Below are positions 25,183 through 33,195 of a DNA stretch of 64,000 bases, piece after piece. Both the position numbers and the translations under genes were made by a program. Each line of letters starts with the position of its first letter. Within the stretch, counting starts at the first letter, position 1. The stretch is from assembly GCF_019429525.1 (NCBI RefSeq), contig NZ_JAHXZL010000007.1, forward strand, positions 186,001 through 250,000, given 5' to 3'. Origin of the DNA: Sphingomonas folli (GTDB taxonomy: Bacteria > Pseudomonadota > Alphaproteobacteria > Sphingomonadales > Sphingomonadaceae). The notes beneath the pieces were generated by a model. It ran no database searches. It had not been told where the DNA came from and worked only from the letters and a program-made list of their open reading frames with translations.

Positions 25183-26352
25183 CTACCCCTCCACCCGCCG
25201 CGCCCCCGCCTCGCGCACCGCGGCGAGCGTGGGCCAGCCGTTGACCGCCATCAGCAGGTCGGCCTCGGCGAGCAGGCATTTCAGCACGTGCGCGCAGCCG
25301 GCCGCGCCGCCGAGCGCCAGGCCGTAGCTGTACGGCCGACCGACGCCGACCAGGTCGGCGCCCAGCGCCACCGCCTTGACGATGTCAGTGCCGCTGCGGA
25401 TCCCGCCGTCGAACCAGACCGGCACGCGCCCCGCCACCGCCGCCGCCATGTCGGGCAGCAGGTCGATCGCGGCGATGCCGCCGTTGGCCTGGCGTCCGCC
25501 GTGGTTGGAGACGTAGACCGCGTCGGCGCCGCCGTCGATCGCGCGGCGCGCGTCGTCGGGGTGGCACAGCCCCTTGAGCACGATCGGCAGGCTGGTGAGC
25601 GAGCGCAGCCACGCCAGATCGTCCCAGGTCAGCACCTGGCCGAACGTGGCCGCCCAGGTCATCACCGCGGCGCGGCGGTCCTCCTCCGGCGGGCGCGCCA
25701 GGAGCCGGCGGAACACCGGGTCGCTGAAGTAATTGGCCAGCACATGGCCGCGCAGCTGCGGGAAGTTGGCGGTGTTGAGATCGCGCGGGCGCCAGCCCGT
25801 CACCCAGGTGTCGAGCGTCACCACGATGGCGCGATAGCCCGCGGCCTCGGCGCGACCCACCAGGCTGGCGGCGAGGTCGCGATCGCGGGGCGTGTAGAGC
25901 TGGAACAGCGCGGGGGTCGCGCCGCCCGCCGCGATCACCGCCTCAAGCGGGTCGTTGGCGAGGGTCGAGGCGCACAGAGGCACGCCGGTCTCGGCCGCGG
26001 CGCGCGCGGCGGCGAGGTCGCCGTGCGAGTCCGGCGTGCACAGGCCAGTGACTCCGATCGGTGCCATGAACAGCGGTGCCGCCAGCCGCGTGCCGAACAG
26101 GTCGGCGGAGAGATCGCGCCGCGTGCCGTCGATCATCATCCGCGGCACCATGCCCCAGTGCGCGAAGGCGCTGGCATTGCGGCGCTGAGTCAGCTCGTCG
26201 CCGCAGCCGCCCTGGACGTAGGTGAGCAGCGAGGTCGGCATCGCCGCCTCCGCACGCTGCTCCAGCGTGGCGAAGTCGACCGGCCACTCCGGCACGATCC
26301 CCTCCAAGCCGGCGAGATAGATCGCCAGCTGATAGTCGCCGAACTGCGCCAT
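25183..26352 (-). CDS. FMN-dependent alpha-hydroxy-acid oxidase/lactate 2-monooxygenase family
   Basis: A 389-residue TIM-barrel flavoenzyme. Features: 'LTYVQGGCGDELTQRRN' near the N-terminus, FMN-binding 'APIGVTGL', 'LFQLYTPRDRD', 'VTLDTWVTGWRPRDL', Lys in 'IVLKGL', catalytic 'VSNHGGRQ' and phosphate-binding 'DGGIRSGTDIVKAVALGAD'. These match FMN-dependent 2-hydroxy-acid oxidases; the WVTGWR pattern points to the lactate 2-monooxygenase-like branch. It oxidises a 2-hydroxyacid such as lactate; exact substrate unknown. It is downstream of rplA on the same strand but separated by a terminator hairpin. Confidence 0.9.
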   Translation of the reverse strand: MAQFGDYQLAIYLAGLEGIVPEWPVDFATLEQRAEAAMPTSLLTYVQGGCGDELTQRRNASAFAHWGMVPRMMIDGTRRDLSADLFGTRLAAPLFMAPIGVTGLCTPDSHGDLAAARAAAETGVPLCASTLANDPLEAVIAAGGATPALFQLYTPRDRDLAASLVGRAEAAGYRAIVVTLDTWVTGWRPRDLNTANFPQLRGHVLANYFSDPVFRRLLARPPEEDRRAAVMTWAATFGQVLTWDDLAWLRSLTSLPIVLKGLCHPDDARRAIDGGADAVYVSNHGGRQANGGIAAIDLLPDMAAAVAGRVPVWFDGGIRSGTDIVKAVALGADLVGVGRPYSYGLALGGAAGCAHVLKCLLAEADLLMAVNGWPTLAAVREAGARRVEG

Positions 26353-26431
26353 CCTCGCTCTCCCATCGTCGCGCGAGTGTACGCGAGTTCGGGAAGCGGT
26401 TCCACGGCTTCGCGACGGACGGCGGACGCGA

Positions 26432-26459
26432 GAAGGGCCGGGATCGCTCCCGGCCCTTC
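26432..26459 (-). terminator. Hairpin downstream of rplA
   Basis: Perfect 12-bp stem GAAGGGCCGGGA/TCCCGGCCCTTC with a 4-base loop, 41 bases past the rplA stop. It has no strong U-tract, but GC-rich hairpins without long U-runs are usual in such genomes. Confidence 0.7.
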
Positions 26460-26500
26460 GCTGTTCGATCGTCGCGGCCCCGGCGAGCCGGGGCGGGGGG

Positions 26501-27193
26501 TCAGGCGCCCGCGACCTCGGCGACGTCGACCTTGATCCCCGGGCCCATCGTCGAGCTGACGGCGATCTTCTTGACGTACTTGCCCTTGGCGCCCGACGGC
26601 TTGGCCTTCACCACCGCGTCGACCAAAGCGTCGAAGTTGCGGCGCAGGTCCTCGGCACCGAAGCTCGCCTTGCCGATGCCCGAGTGGATGATGCCGGCCT
26701 TCTCGACGCGATACTCGACCTGACCGCCCTTGGCGGCCTTCACCGCCTCGGCCACGTTCATCGTCACCGTGCCCAGCTTGGGGTTCGGCATCAGGCCCTT
26801 GGGGCCGAGCACCTTGCCCAGGCGGCCGACGACGCCCATCATGTCCGGGGTCGCGATGCAGCGGTCGAAGTCGATCGTGCCACCCTGGACCGTCTCCATC
26901 AGGTCCTCGGCCCCGACCACGTCCGCACCCGCGGCGCGCGCCTCGTCGGCCTTGGCGCCGCGCGCGAACACGCCGACGCGGACGGTCTTGCCGGTGCCCG
27001 CGGGCAGCGTGACGACGCCGCGGACCATCTGGTCGGCGTGGCGCGGATCGACGCCGAGGTTCAGCGCGATCTCGATCGTCTCGTCGAACTTGGACGACGC
27101 GTTCTGCTTCGCCAGCGCGATCGCCTCGTCAACGCCGTGCAGCTTCTCACGGTCGATCGTCCAGGCCTTCTGCTTCTTGCTCACCTTCGCCAC
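26501..27193 (-). CDS. rplA: 50S ribosomal protein L1
   Basis: A 230-residue L1 protein ([20 protein letters not shown]). It carries the L1 signature region '[25 protein letters not shown]' and '[18 protein letters not shown]'. L1 binds 23S rRNA at the E-site stalk and can repress its own operon. It lies four bases after rplK, as in most bacteria; no rplJ follows. Confidence 0.98.
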   Translation of the reverse strand: MAKVSKKQKAWTIDREKLHGVDEAIALAKQNASSKFDETIEIALNLGVDPRHADQMVRGVVTLPAGTGKTVRVGVFARGAKADEARAAGADVVGAEDLMETVQGGTIDFDRCIATPDMMGVVGRLGKVLGPKGLMPNPKLGTVTMNVAEAVKAAKGGQVEYRVEKAGIIHSGIGKASFGAEDLRRNFDALVDAVVKAKPSGAKGKYVKKIAVSSTMGPGIKVDVAEVAGA

Positions 27194-27197
27194 GGCC

Positions 27198-27629
27198 TCA
27201 GCCCTCCACCACTTCGAGGCCCATCGCGCGGGCCGAGCCTTCGATGATGCGGGTCGCCGCCTCGAGATCGTTCGCGTTCAGATCCTTCATCTTGGTCTGC
27301 GCGACCTCGGCCAGCGCCGAGCGGGTGATCTTGCCCGCCGACACCTTGCCCGGCTCCTTCGAGCCCGACTTCAGGTTGGCGGCCTTCTTGATCAGGAAGG
27401 TCGCCGGCGGCGTCTTCGTGACGAAGGAGAAGCTGCGGTCAGCGTAGACGGTGATCACGGTGGGCAGCGGCGAGCCCTTCTCCATGTCAGCGGTCTGCGC
27501 GTTGAACGCCTTGCAGAACTCCATGATGTTGACGCCGCGCTGACCCAGCGCCGGGCCGATCGGCGGCGACGGGTTGGCAGCGCCCGCGGGCACCTGCAGC
27601 TTGATATAGCCTGTGATCTTCTTTGCCAT
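27198..27629 (-). CDS. rplK: 50S ribosomal protein L11
   Basis: A 143-residue L11 ([20 protein letters not shown]). It has the glycine/proline-rich N-domain motif '[24 protein letters not shown]' and the rRNA-binding C-domain ending '[12 protein letters not shown]'. It binds the GTPase centre of 23S rRNA. First gene of the rplK-rplA pair, with its promoter presumably in 27630-27917. Confidence 0.98.
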   Translation of the reverse strand: MAKKITGYIKLQVPAGAANPSPPIGPALGQRGVNIMEFCKAFNAQTADMEKGSPLPTVITVYADRSFSFVTKTPPATFLIKKAANLKSGSKEPGKVSAGKITRSALAEVAQTKMKDLNANDLEAATRIIEGSARAMGLEVVEG

Positions 27630-27917
27630 TCATCTCACTCTGTTACTGGACACGTGCCCGAGGGGTGCCCGGTTCAAGTCTAGCGGTTCGTCCGGGCGCG
27701 GCCTCGGCCTCGCCCTCCCGCGGCGTTCCATCGTGTGTTGCGGTGGAAGCTGGCGCGCGTAGCCGAAGCGGGGCGCGATGGCAAGCTGTCGGTCGTCGCG
27801 ACCGTTCTACCGCCGTCGGAGATCCGCGCCGAATTGTACGTAATTTAATGCTCCATCCGGGCGGTTTGATGGGAACGTTTATTGCCGAAGCGGGTCCCGC
27901 GTCGTAATCGCGTAATC

Positions 27918-28928
27918 ATGGGCGGCTTCATCCCACATACAGGTACTTCACGGGACGGTGCTCCGCTGTCGGTGAGTCGGACTCCGCCCGATGATCTCGC
28001 CCCGTTCGTCGCCCGCTTCTTCGTCACGATCTTCGACCGGCCGGGCGATGCCGTGCTCGAAGATTTTCTTTTGCATGAAACGGCTTACGTCCGCGTGCCG
28101 GTGATCGGCCGCTGGTCGACGATGATCGACGGGGCGTGGCAGGATTATGAGGGACCGATGTTGTTCGGCGCGCAGCAGCGCCGTTTCCCGGTGCGCTGCA
28201 TCGGACCGGTCATCGCGGCGGGATTCGCGATCCGCCCGGGCGGTTGGTTCGGCTTCAGCGACCTGCCCGCCGACGCGCTGGCCGATCGGCTGGTGCCGAT
28301 CGCGCCGGGGCGCTGGAATGAGTCGCTGCGCTGGGCCTGCGACAACGTGTTCGACCAGGAACAGACGCTCACGCGGCTCCACCAGGTGGTGCGCGAGCAT
28401 CTCGTCGTCCGCGCCGCCGTCCCCGACCTGCTCAGCGCGCGCTTCGAGCGGATCGCCCGGGTCGATCCGACCCGGCCGGTGACGGAGATCGCGGCCGAGT
28501 TCGGCATCTCGGGGCGCCGGCTGGATCGCACGGTGCGCCAGCATTTCGGCCATCTGCCCAAGACGGTGATGCGGCGCAGCCGTTTCCTCGACATGGCCGC
28601 GGTGATGCGCGGGCTGGCGGTGCCGAGCGCGGACGAACTGGCCGAGCTGCGCTTCTACGATGCCTCGCATCTCAACCGCGAGTTCCGCGAGTTCGTCGGC
28701 ATGACCCCGGCGCAGTTCCGCCGTACGCCGACGCCGCTGCTCACGCCGGGGCTGGAGGTGCGCCAGCAGCGCAAGCGCGCCGACCTCGCGCCGCACGCGC
28801 CCGCGCCATGGCTGGCGGATGGGCAACCGACCCCCCTGATCGCGCAGATGTCGCCGGAAGAGGCGGCGATGCCGCCCGTCGGCGCGCCGGCGGACGCCGA
28901 GACGCTGGACGGCGCGCGCCAGGGATAG
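27918..28928 (+). CDS. AraC-family transcriptional regulator
   Basis: A 336-residue regulator. ATG 27918 (MGGFIPHTGTSRDG) lies downstream of an AT-rich stretch likely to hold a promoter. An N-terminal ligand-type domain (about residues 20-170) is followed by an AraC double HTH: 'PVTEIAAEFGISGRRLDRTVRQHFG' and 'ELAELRFYDASHLNREFREFVGMTPAQFRR'. The target is unknown. It is inserted on the opposite strand between nusG and rplK, which are normally adjacent. Confidence 0.87.
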   Translation: MGGFIPHTGTSRDGAPLSVSRTPPDDLAPFVARFFVTIFDRPGDAVLEDFLLHETAYVRVPVIGRWSTMIDGAWQDYEGPMLFGAQQRRFPVRCIGPVIAAGFAIRPGGWFGFSDLPADALADRLVPIAPGRWNESLRWACDNVFDQEQTLTRLHQVVREHLVVRAAVPDLLSARFERIARVDPTRPVTEIAAEFGISGRRLDRTVRQHFGHLPKTVMRRSRFLDMAAVMRGLAVPSADELAELRFYDASHLNREFREFVGMTPAQFRRTPTPLLTPGLEVRQQRKRADLAPHAPAPWLADGQPTPLIAQMSPEEAAMPPVGAPADAETLDGARQG

Positions 28929-29085
28929 ACGCGACAGGGACAGAACGTCCGGCGTGCCCCCGCGCATGCAGGAGCCGCTGGTCACCAGCGCCCATCCTTC
29001 GGGCCCTAGGCTCCGGCGTCCGCCCGAGAACGGCTCAGCTGGGTTGGATCAGAGCCGAGCGCTCACGCGGGCCGCTCGGCTGTAC

Positions 29086-29105
29086 GCCCCCGCCGCGGCG
29101 GGGGC
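29086..29105 (-). terminator. GC hairpin after nusG
   Basis: A perfect 20-bp palindrome (GCCCCCGCCG/CGGCGGGGGC) lies 8 bases past the nusG stop. A candidate transcription terminator separates nusG from the convergent AraC gene. Confidence 0.6.
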
Positions 29106-29113
29106 GGCGCCGC

Positions 29114-29650
29114 TCACTTGCTGCGCTCGACCTGCTCGAAGTCGAGCTCGACCGGGGTGGCGCGGCCGAAGATGCTGACCGATACCTTGACCTTCGACTT
29201 GTCGAAGTCGAGTTCCTCGACCGTGCCGTTGAAGCTCGCGAACGGCCCCTCCAACACCTTGACCGCGTCGCCGATCTCATAGTCGACCTTGACCTTGGTC
29301 TTGACCGCGACCGCCGCTTCCTCCTTCGAGTTGAGCATGCGCGCGGCCTCGGTGTCCGAGATGGCCTGCGGCTTGCCCGACGAGCCGAGGAAGCCGGTCA
29401 CCTTGGGCGTGTTCTTGACGAGGTGGTAGACGTCGTCGTTCATGTTCAGCTTGGCGAGCACGTAGCCCGGCATGAACTTGCGCTCGACCGCGATCTTCTT
29501 GCCGCGGCGCGCCTCGGTGACCGTCTCGGTCGGCACCTCGATCTGCTCGACCAGCTGCTCCAGCCCCATGCGGGTCGCCTCGGCCATGATCGAGTCGCGG
29601 ACCTTGCCCTCGAACCCCGAATAGGCGTGGATGATGTACCAGCGCGCCAT
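29114..29650 (-). CDS. nusG: Transcription termination/antitermination protein NusG
   Basis: A 178-residue NusG. The NGN domain starts '[20 protein letters not shown]' and includes '[33 protein letters not shown]'. The C-terminal KOW domain carries '[22 protein letters not shown]'. It links RNA polymerase to Rho or ribosomes. Located 17 bases after secE, the conserved secE-nusG order. Confidence 0.98.
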   Translation of the reverse strand: MARWYIIHAYSGFEGKVRDSIMAEATRMGLEQLVEQIEVPTETVTEARRGKKIAVERKFMPGYVLAKLNMNDDVYHLVKNTPKVTGFLGSSGKPQAISDTEAARMLNSKEEAAVAVKTKVKVDYEIGDAVKVLEGPFASFNGTVEELDFDKSKVKVSVSIFGRATPVELDFEQVERSK

Positions 29651-29667
29651 CGTCGTGCTTCCCGTCC

Positions 29668-29865
29668 TTACTTCGCCAGGCTCAGCAGCGCCTTGACCAC
29701 GGCGTTGAAGAACGAGTCCACCGCCAGGAAGAACAGCGCCAGGACCGTGGTCATCACCACGACCATCACCCCCGTCATGATCGTCTCGCGGCCGGTCGGC
29801 CAGACGATCTTGGCGGTCTCGGTGCGGACCTGGCGGATGAACTCGAGCGGGGTCGTCTTCGCCAC
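29668..29865 (-). CDS. secE: Preprotein translocase subunit SecE
   Basis: A 65-residue SecE with a single transmembrane helix. GTG 29865 is preferred because it yields the family-typical 'VAKTTPLEFIRQVRTETAKIVWPTG', with the conserved amphipathic helix and 'VWPTGRET', then a TM helix. An upstream in-frame ATG (29916) adds 17 residues without family support. It stabilises SecY in the inner membrane. Confidence 0.93.
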   Translation of the reverse strand: MAKTTPLEFIRQVRTETAKIVWPTGRETIMTGVMVVVMTTVLALFFLAVDSFFNAVVKALLSLAK

Positions 29866-30145
29866 GATACTGAGCCCTTGTTGAGCCGTGATAGAATAAC
29901 CGCCAGCTACCGGCATGGGCCCGCTACCGCTTCCCCGTCACTAGGGAGAGCGATGATGAACCGTCCGTGCTGTCGGATGTGCCAGCGGACATAAGTGGGC
30001 CGCGGCGAAAAGGCAAGCGCGGGTAGGGGGACGTTCCGGTCATCGCCTCCACCTGTCGCGACGAAGAAGGGGCCGGCGCCCAGGCGCCGACCCCTCCCGA
30101 TATCCGTCGCTGCCGACAGGCGGCCGCCATAGCGGCCGTGCCCGA
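29866..30145. other. Intergenic region upstream of secE
   Basis: 280 bases without a gene that I can support. It probably contains the secE-nusG promoter. A hairpin at 30069-30094 belongs to the small upstream gene. Confidence 0.5.
30069..30094 (-). terminator. Hairpin downstream of the small membrane-protein gene
   Basis: GGGGCCGGCGCC / GGCGCCGACCCC form an 11-12-bp stem with one mismatch, followed on the minus strand by a pyrimidine-rich CTTCTTC. It is a plausible intrinsic terminator ~50 bases after the gene at 30146-30391. Confidence 0.6.
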
Positions 30146-30391
30146 TCAGTTGCTGTCCGAATTGTCGTCGTTGTTGTCGTTGACGATGGCGACCACGCCG
30201 ATCGCGGCGATGCCGGCGGCGATGATCGCGCCGAAGATGCCGGCGCCGGCGAGCTTGCTGTCCTTCGCGGTCGAGGTCGACGCGCGCGCGCCGGCGACCG
30301 AGAGGCTGGCGGCCGGGTTGGCGGTGGTGGCGGCGAGCGCCGGGGTGGCGACGAGGCTCAGCGCAGCGGCGCCGGCGAGAATGGAACGCAT
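30146..30391 (-). CDS. Small exported membrane protein, unknown function
   Basis: An 81-residue protein. The ATG at 30391 follows GGGAG by about seven bases. It has a cleavable-type signal (SILAGAAALSLVATPALA), a short Ser/Thr/Ala-rich segment, one strongly hydrophobic helix (GIFGAIIAAGIAAIGVVAIV) and an acidic Asn/Asp tail (NDNNDDNSDSN). Small proteins of this shape recur in sphingomonads; I know no function. Confidence 0.7.
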   Translation of the reverse strand: MRSILAGAAALSLVATPALAATTANPAASLSVAGARASTSTAKDSKLAGAGIFGAIIAAGIAAIGVVAIVNDNNDDNSDSN

Positions 30392-30496
30392 GTGGCAACT
30401 CCCTTGGTGATTGACGTATGTCAGAGCTATAGAGCTATTACGTCGCACCTGCGAACGCGCAAGCCCGATATTCTATCCATCGACACCGTTATGGGT

Positions 30497-30572
30497 TGGC
30501 AGGAGTGGAGGGACTCGAACCCACGGCCCTCGGTTTTGGAGACCGATGCTCTACCAACTGAGCTACACTCCT
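30497..30572 (-). tRNA. trnW: tRNA-Trp (anticodon CCA)
   Basis: A 76-base cloverleaf on the minus strand: acceptor AGGAGTG/CACTCCT, D-arm GCTCAGTTGGTAGAGC, anticodon arm with loop CTCCAAA (anticodon CCA), T-loop GGTTCGAGTCC and an encoded GCCA 3' end. A tRNA-Trp upstream of secE-nusG is the common bacterial arrangement. Confidence 0.97.
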
Positions 30573-30621
30573 GTGCCGTCGCGCTGTTGGACGCCGCGCG
30601 CGCGTTCGTCAAGGGGCGGGC

Positions 30622-32973
30622 TCACGCCGCACGCGTCGCCGCCGGGGCGTCGGGGCGGCGTACCGCGATCGCCAGCGCGCGTGCCTCGGTCACGGGCAGC
30701 GGGCGTCCGAAATAGAAGCCCTGGATGCTGCCGCAGCCCAGCTCCTGCGCGAGCCGCAGCTCGGCCTCGGTCTCCACGCCCTCGGCGGTGGTGGCCATGC
30801 CCATGCTCTGCGCCATCGCGACGACCGCGCGGATGATCGCGATCGCCTCGGCGGTGCCGCGCGACGCCGCCTGGACGAAGGTGCGGTCGATCTTGATCGA
30901 GGAGAAGCGCGTCGCGCTGAGATAGCCGAGCGACGAGTAGCCGGTGCCGAAATCGTCCAGGCTGAGCCCGACGCCGAGGTCGAGGATCTGCTTGAGCAGC
31001 TTCACCGCGCCGGTGCCCTCGCGCAGGAACACGCTCTCGGTCACCTCCAGGTCGAGCCGGCGGGCGGGCAGGCCGGTGCGCGCCAGCGTGTCGCTGATCA
31101 CGCCGACGAACCGCGGGTTGTGGAGCTGCTCGGGGGAGACGTTGACCGCGACGCGCACGTCGTCGGGCCAGCCCGCCGCCTCGGCGCAAGCGGTGCGCAG
31201 CACCCACTCGCCGATCGGCGCGATCAGCCGCGCCTCCTCCGCGATCGGCACGAACTTGGCCGGCGGGATGTCGCCCAGCTGCGGATGGCTCCAGCGCAGC
31301 AGCGCCTCGAACCCGCGCACCGCGCCGCTGCGCGCGTCCACCACCGGCTGATAGGCGAGGTGCAGCTCGTCATTGTCGAGCGCGCGGCGGAGCGCCAGCT
31401 CGATCACGCGACGCTCCTCCGCCTCGAGGTGCAGCTGCGGCACATAAGCGTGGTAGACGCCGCCGCCGCGGTCCTTCGACCGGTACAGCGCGAGGTCGGC
31501 CGAGCGGATCAGCGTCTCCGCGGTGCGGCCGTCGCGCGGCCCGGTGGCGACGCCGACCGAGGCGCCGATATAGAGCGTGTGCTGGTCCACCTCATAGGGG
31601 CGCGACAGCGTCTCGATGATCGTGTGCGCCAGCCGCTCGAGCCGGCCCGGGTCGCCCGCGTCGCGCACCACCACCGCGAACTCGTCGCCGCCGAGCCGAC
31701 CGATCAGCTCGTTCTCGGTGACCAGTTCGGCGAGGCGCTCCGACACGCGGCGCAGCAGTCGGTCGCCGACCGGGTGCCCCAGCGTGTCATTGACCGCCTT
31801 GAAGCGGTCCAGGTCGATCATCATGAAGGCGCAGCGTGCGCGCCAGCGTTCGGCCTCGCCCAGCGCGCGCGCGAGCTCCTCGTTGATCGAGAGGCGGTTG
31901 GGGAGGCCGGTGAGCGCGTCGAAGCGGGCCATGCGGTTGATCCGCTCGGCCGAGGCGCGCTGCTCGGTGATGTCCGAGACGACGCCGCGGAAGCCCGCGA
32001 AGCGCCCCGCCGCATCGACCCGCGGGGTCGCGGCGATCTGCCACCAGCGGCTCTCCCCGCGCACCGTGACGGGCAGCGCGACGTCGCCGAACGGCTCGCG
32101 CCGCGCCATCTTGTCCGCGACCAGCCGCAGCTCGTCCGAGACGGCGGCGCTCTCCCAGTCGGCGCCGGCCAGCAGCCGGAGCAGCGGCGCGCCCTCCAGT
32201 TCGGCGGCGGTGACGCCGCAGGCGCGGGCGAAACGCTCGCTTGCGCCCACGATCCGGCGCGTCGCGTCGGTCTGCCACAGCCAGTCGGCGCCCTCCTCGA
32301 AGTCGCGCAGCAGCAGTTGCACGGTCGCCTCGCGCTCGCGGAGCGTGCTCTCGGCGGCGCCGAGTCGCACCACCGCGCGGGCGCGCGAGAGCACCACCAG
32401 CGCGAGGAGCAGCGCGAAGGCGACGACGATCGCCGCCGCCACGGGGCGACCGGCGAGCAGGAGCGGCGCGGCCGTCGCCGCGGCGGTGCCGGCGACGAAG
32501 ACCAGCGCCGCGGGCGGCAACGTCGCCAGCGTGAGCGCGGTGGCCGTCATCACGGTCGCGAGCAGCAGGTCGAGCGCGTGCGCCGCTGCCGGATCGGGCG
32601 CGGCGGCGAGGCGCAGCGGTACTGCCGACCAGGCGAGCGCCAGCGCCGCTGTCGCCGCGCTCGCCCCGACGAGCGGCAACGGCGCCTCCGGTCCGGCCCG
32701 TGCGACGAGCAGGCGGGTGAGTACCGTCGCTGCCGTCGCCACCGTCGCGCACCAGGCGATCAGCCACGGCAGCGCGACCGCGTGACGCAGCAGCACCGCC
32801 GCTGTCCCCGCGCCCAGAAGGTGCGCGGCGAGCAACGCGGGGGCGAGTCGCTGCGCCACCGCGCGCTCCGCCGCCACGTCGGGGTGGCCGCCGGTGCGCG
32901 CGGCGCGGCGACGCAGGCCGAGGCGCGCGCGGATCGGCAGGTGGACCGGTGTGGGGGAGGGATCGCGTGTCAC
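30622..32973 (-). CDS. Membrane GGDEF-EAL protein (c-di-GMP turnover)
   Basis: A 783-residue bifunctional-type c-di-GMP protein. Several N-terminal hydrophobic segments (about residues 40-195) form a membrane sensor region. A PAS domain (about 215-340) ends 'VVSDITEQRASAERINRM'. The GGDEF domain has an intact GGDEF at about residue 428. The EAL domain begins about 530 with 'EALLRW' (~556) and retains catalytic motifs 'LEVTES', 'DDFGTGYSSLGYL', 'IKIDRTF', 'EGVE' and 'QGFYFGRP'. Both catalytic sites look intact, so it may make and/or degrade c-di-GMP. It is transcribed alone. Confidence 0.93.
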   Translation of the reverse strand: MTRDPSPTPVHLPIRARLGLRRRAARTGGHPDVAAERAVAQRLAPALLAAHLLGAGTAAVLLRHAVALPWLIAWCATVATAATVLTRLLVARAGPEAPLPLVGASAATAALALAWSAVPLRLAAAPDPAAAHALDLLLATVMTATALTLATLPPAALVFVAGTAAATAAPLLLAGRPVAAAIVVAFALLLALVVLSRARAVVRLGAAESTLREREATVQLLLRDFEEGADWLWQTDATRRIVGASERFARACGVTAAELEGAPLLRLLAGADWESAAVSDELRLVADKMARREPFGDVALPVTVRGESRWWQIAATPRVDAAGRFAGFRGVVSDITEQRASAERINRMARFDALTGLPNRLSINEELARALGEAERWRARCAFMMIDLDRFKAVNDTLGHPVGDRLLRRVSERLAELVTENELIGRLGGDEFAVVVRDAGDPGRLERLAHTIIETLSRPYEVDQHTLYIGASVGVATGPRDGRTAETLIRSADLALYRSKDRGGGVYHAYVPQLHLEAEERRVIELALRRALDNDELHLAYQPVVDARSGAVRGFEALLRWSHPQLGDIPPAKFVPIAEEARLIAPIGEWVLRTACAEAAGWPDDVRVAVNVSPEQLHNPRFVGVISDTLARTGLPARRLDLEVTESVFLREGTGAVKLLKQILDLGVGLSLDDFGTGYSSLGYLSATRFSSIKIDRTFVQAASRGTAEAIAIIRAVVAMAQSMGMATTAEGVETEAELRLAQELGCGSIQGFYFGRPLPVTEARALAIAVRRPDAPAATRAA

Positions 32974-33195
32974 GCCCGAACCTTAGCCACATCGTCGTTG
33001 ACGAAGCGTTGCCGCCGGCAAGACGATGCCAGCGCGACGGCACCGGCTTGCCGCAAACAAGGCGTATGCTGTCAAGTACTTGCGCGGCGAAGCGGCATCA
33101 GGGTCCGAGAAAGCGTCCAGTATGGACGAAGAATCATCGCGTGCCGGGGGTCGACGGGGGGACCGGCGCGCTCGCATGGGGCGCCGGCGCCCGCC

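Noticed and set aside
30701-32020. Degenerate EAL or GGDEF sites (sensor-only protein)
   Set aside because: Both the GGDEF motif and the EAL catalytic residues are intact, so there is no sequence reason to call either domain inactive.
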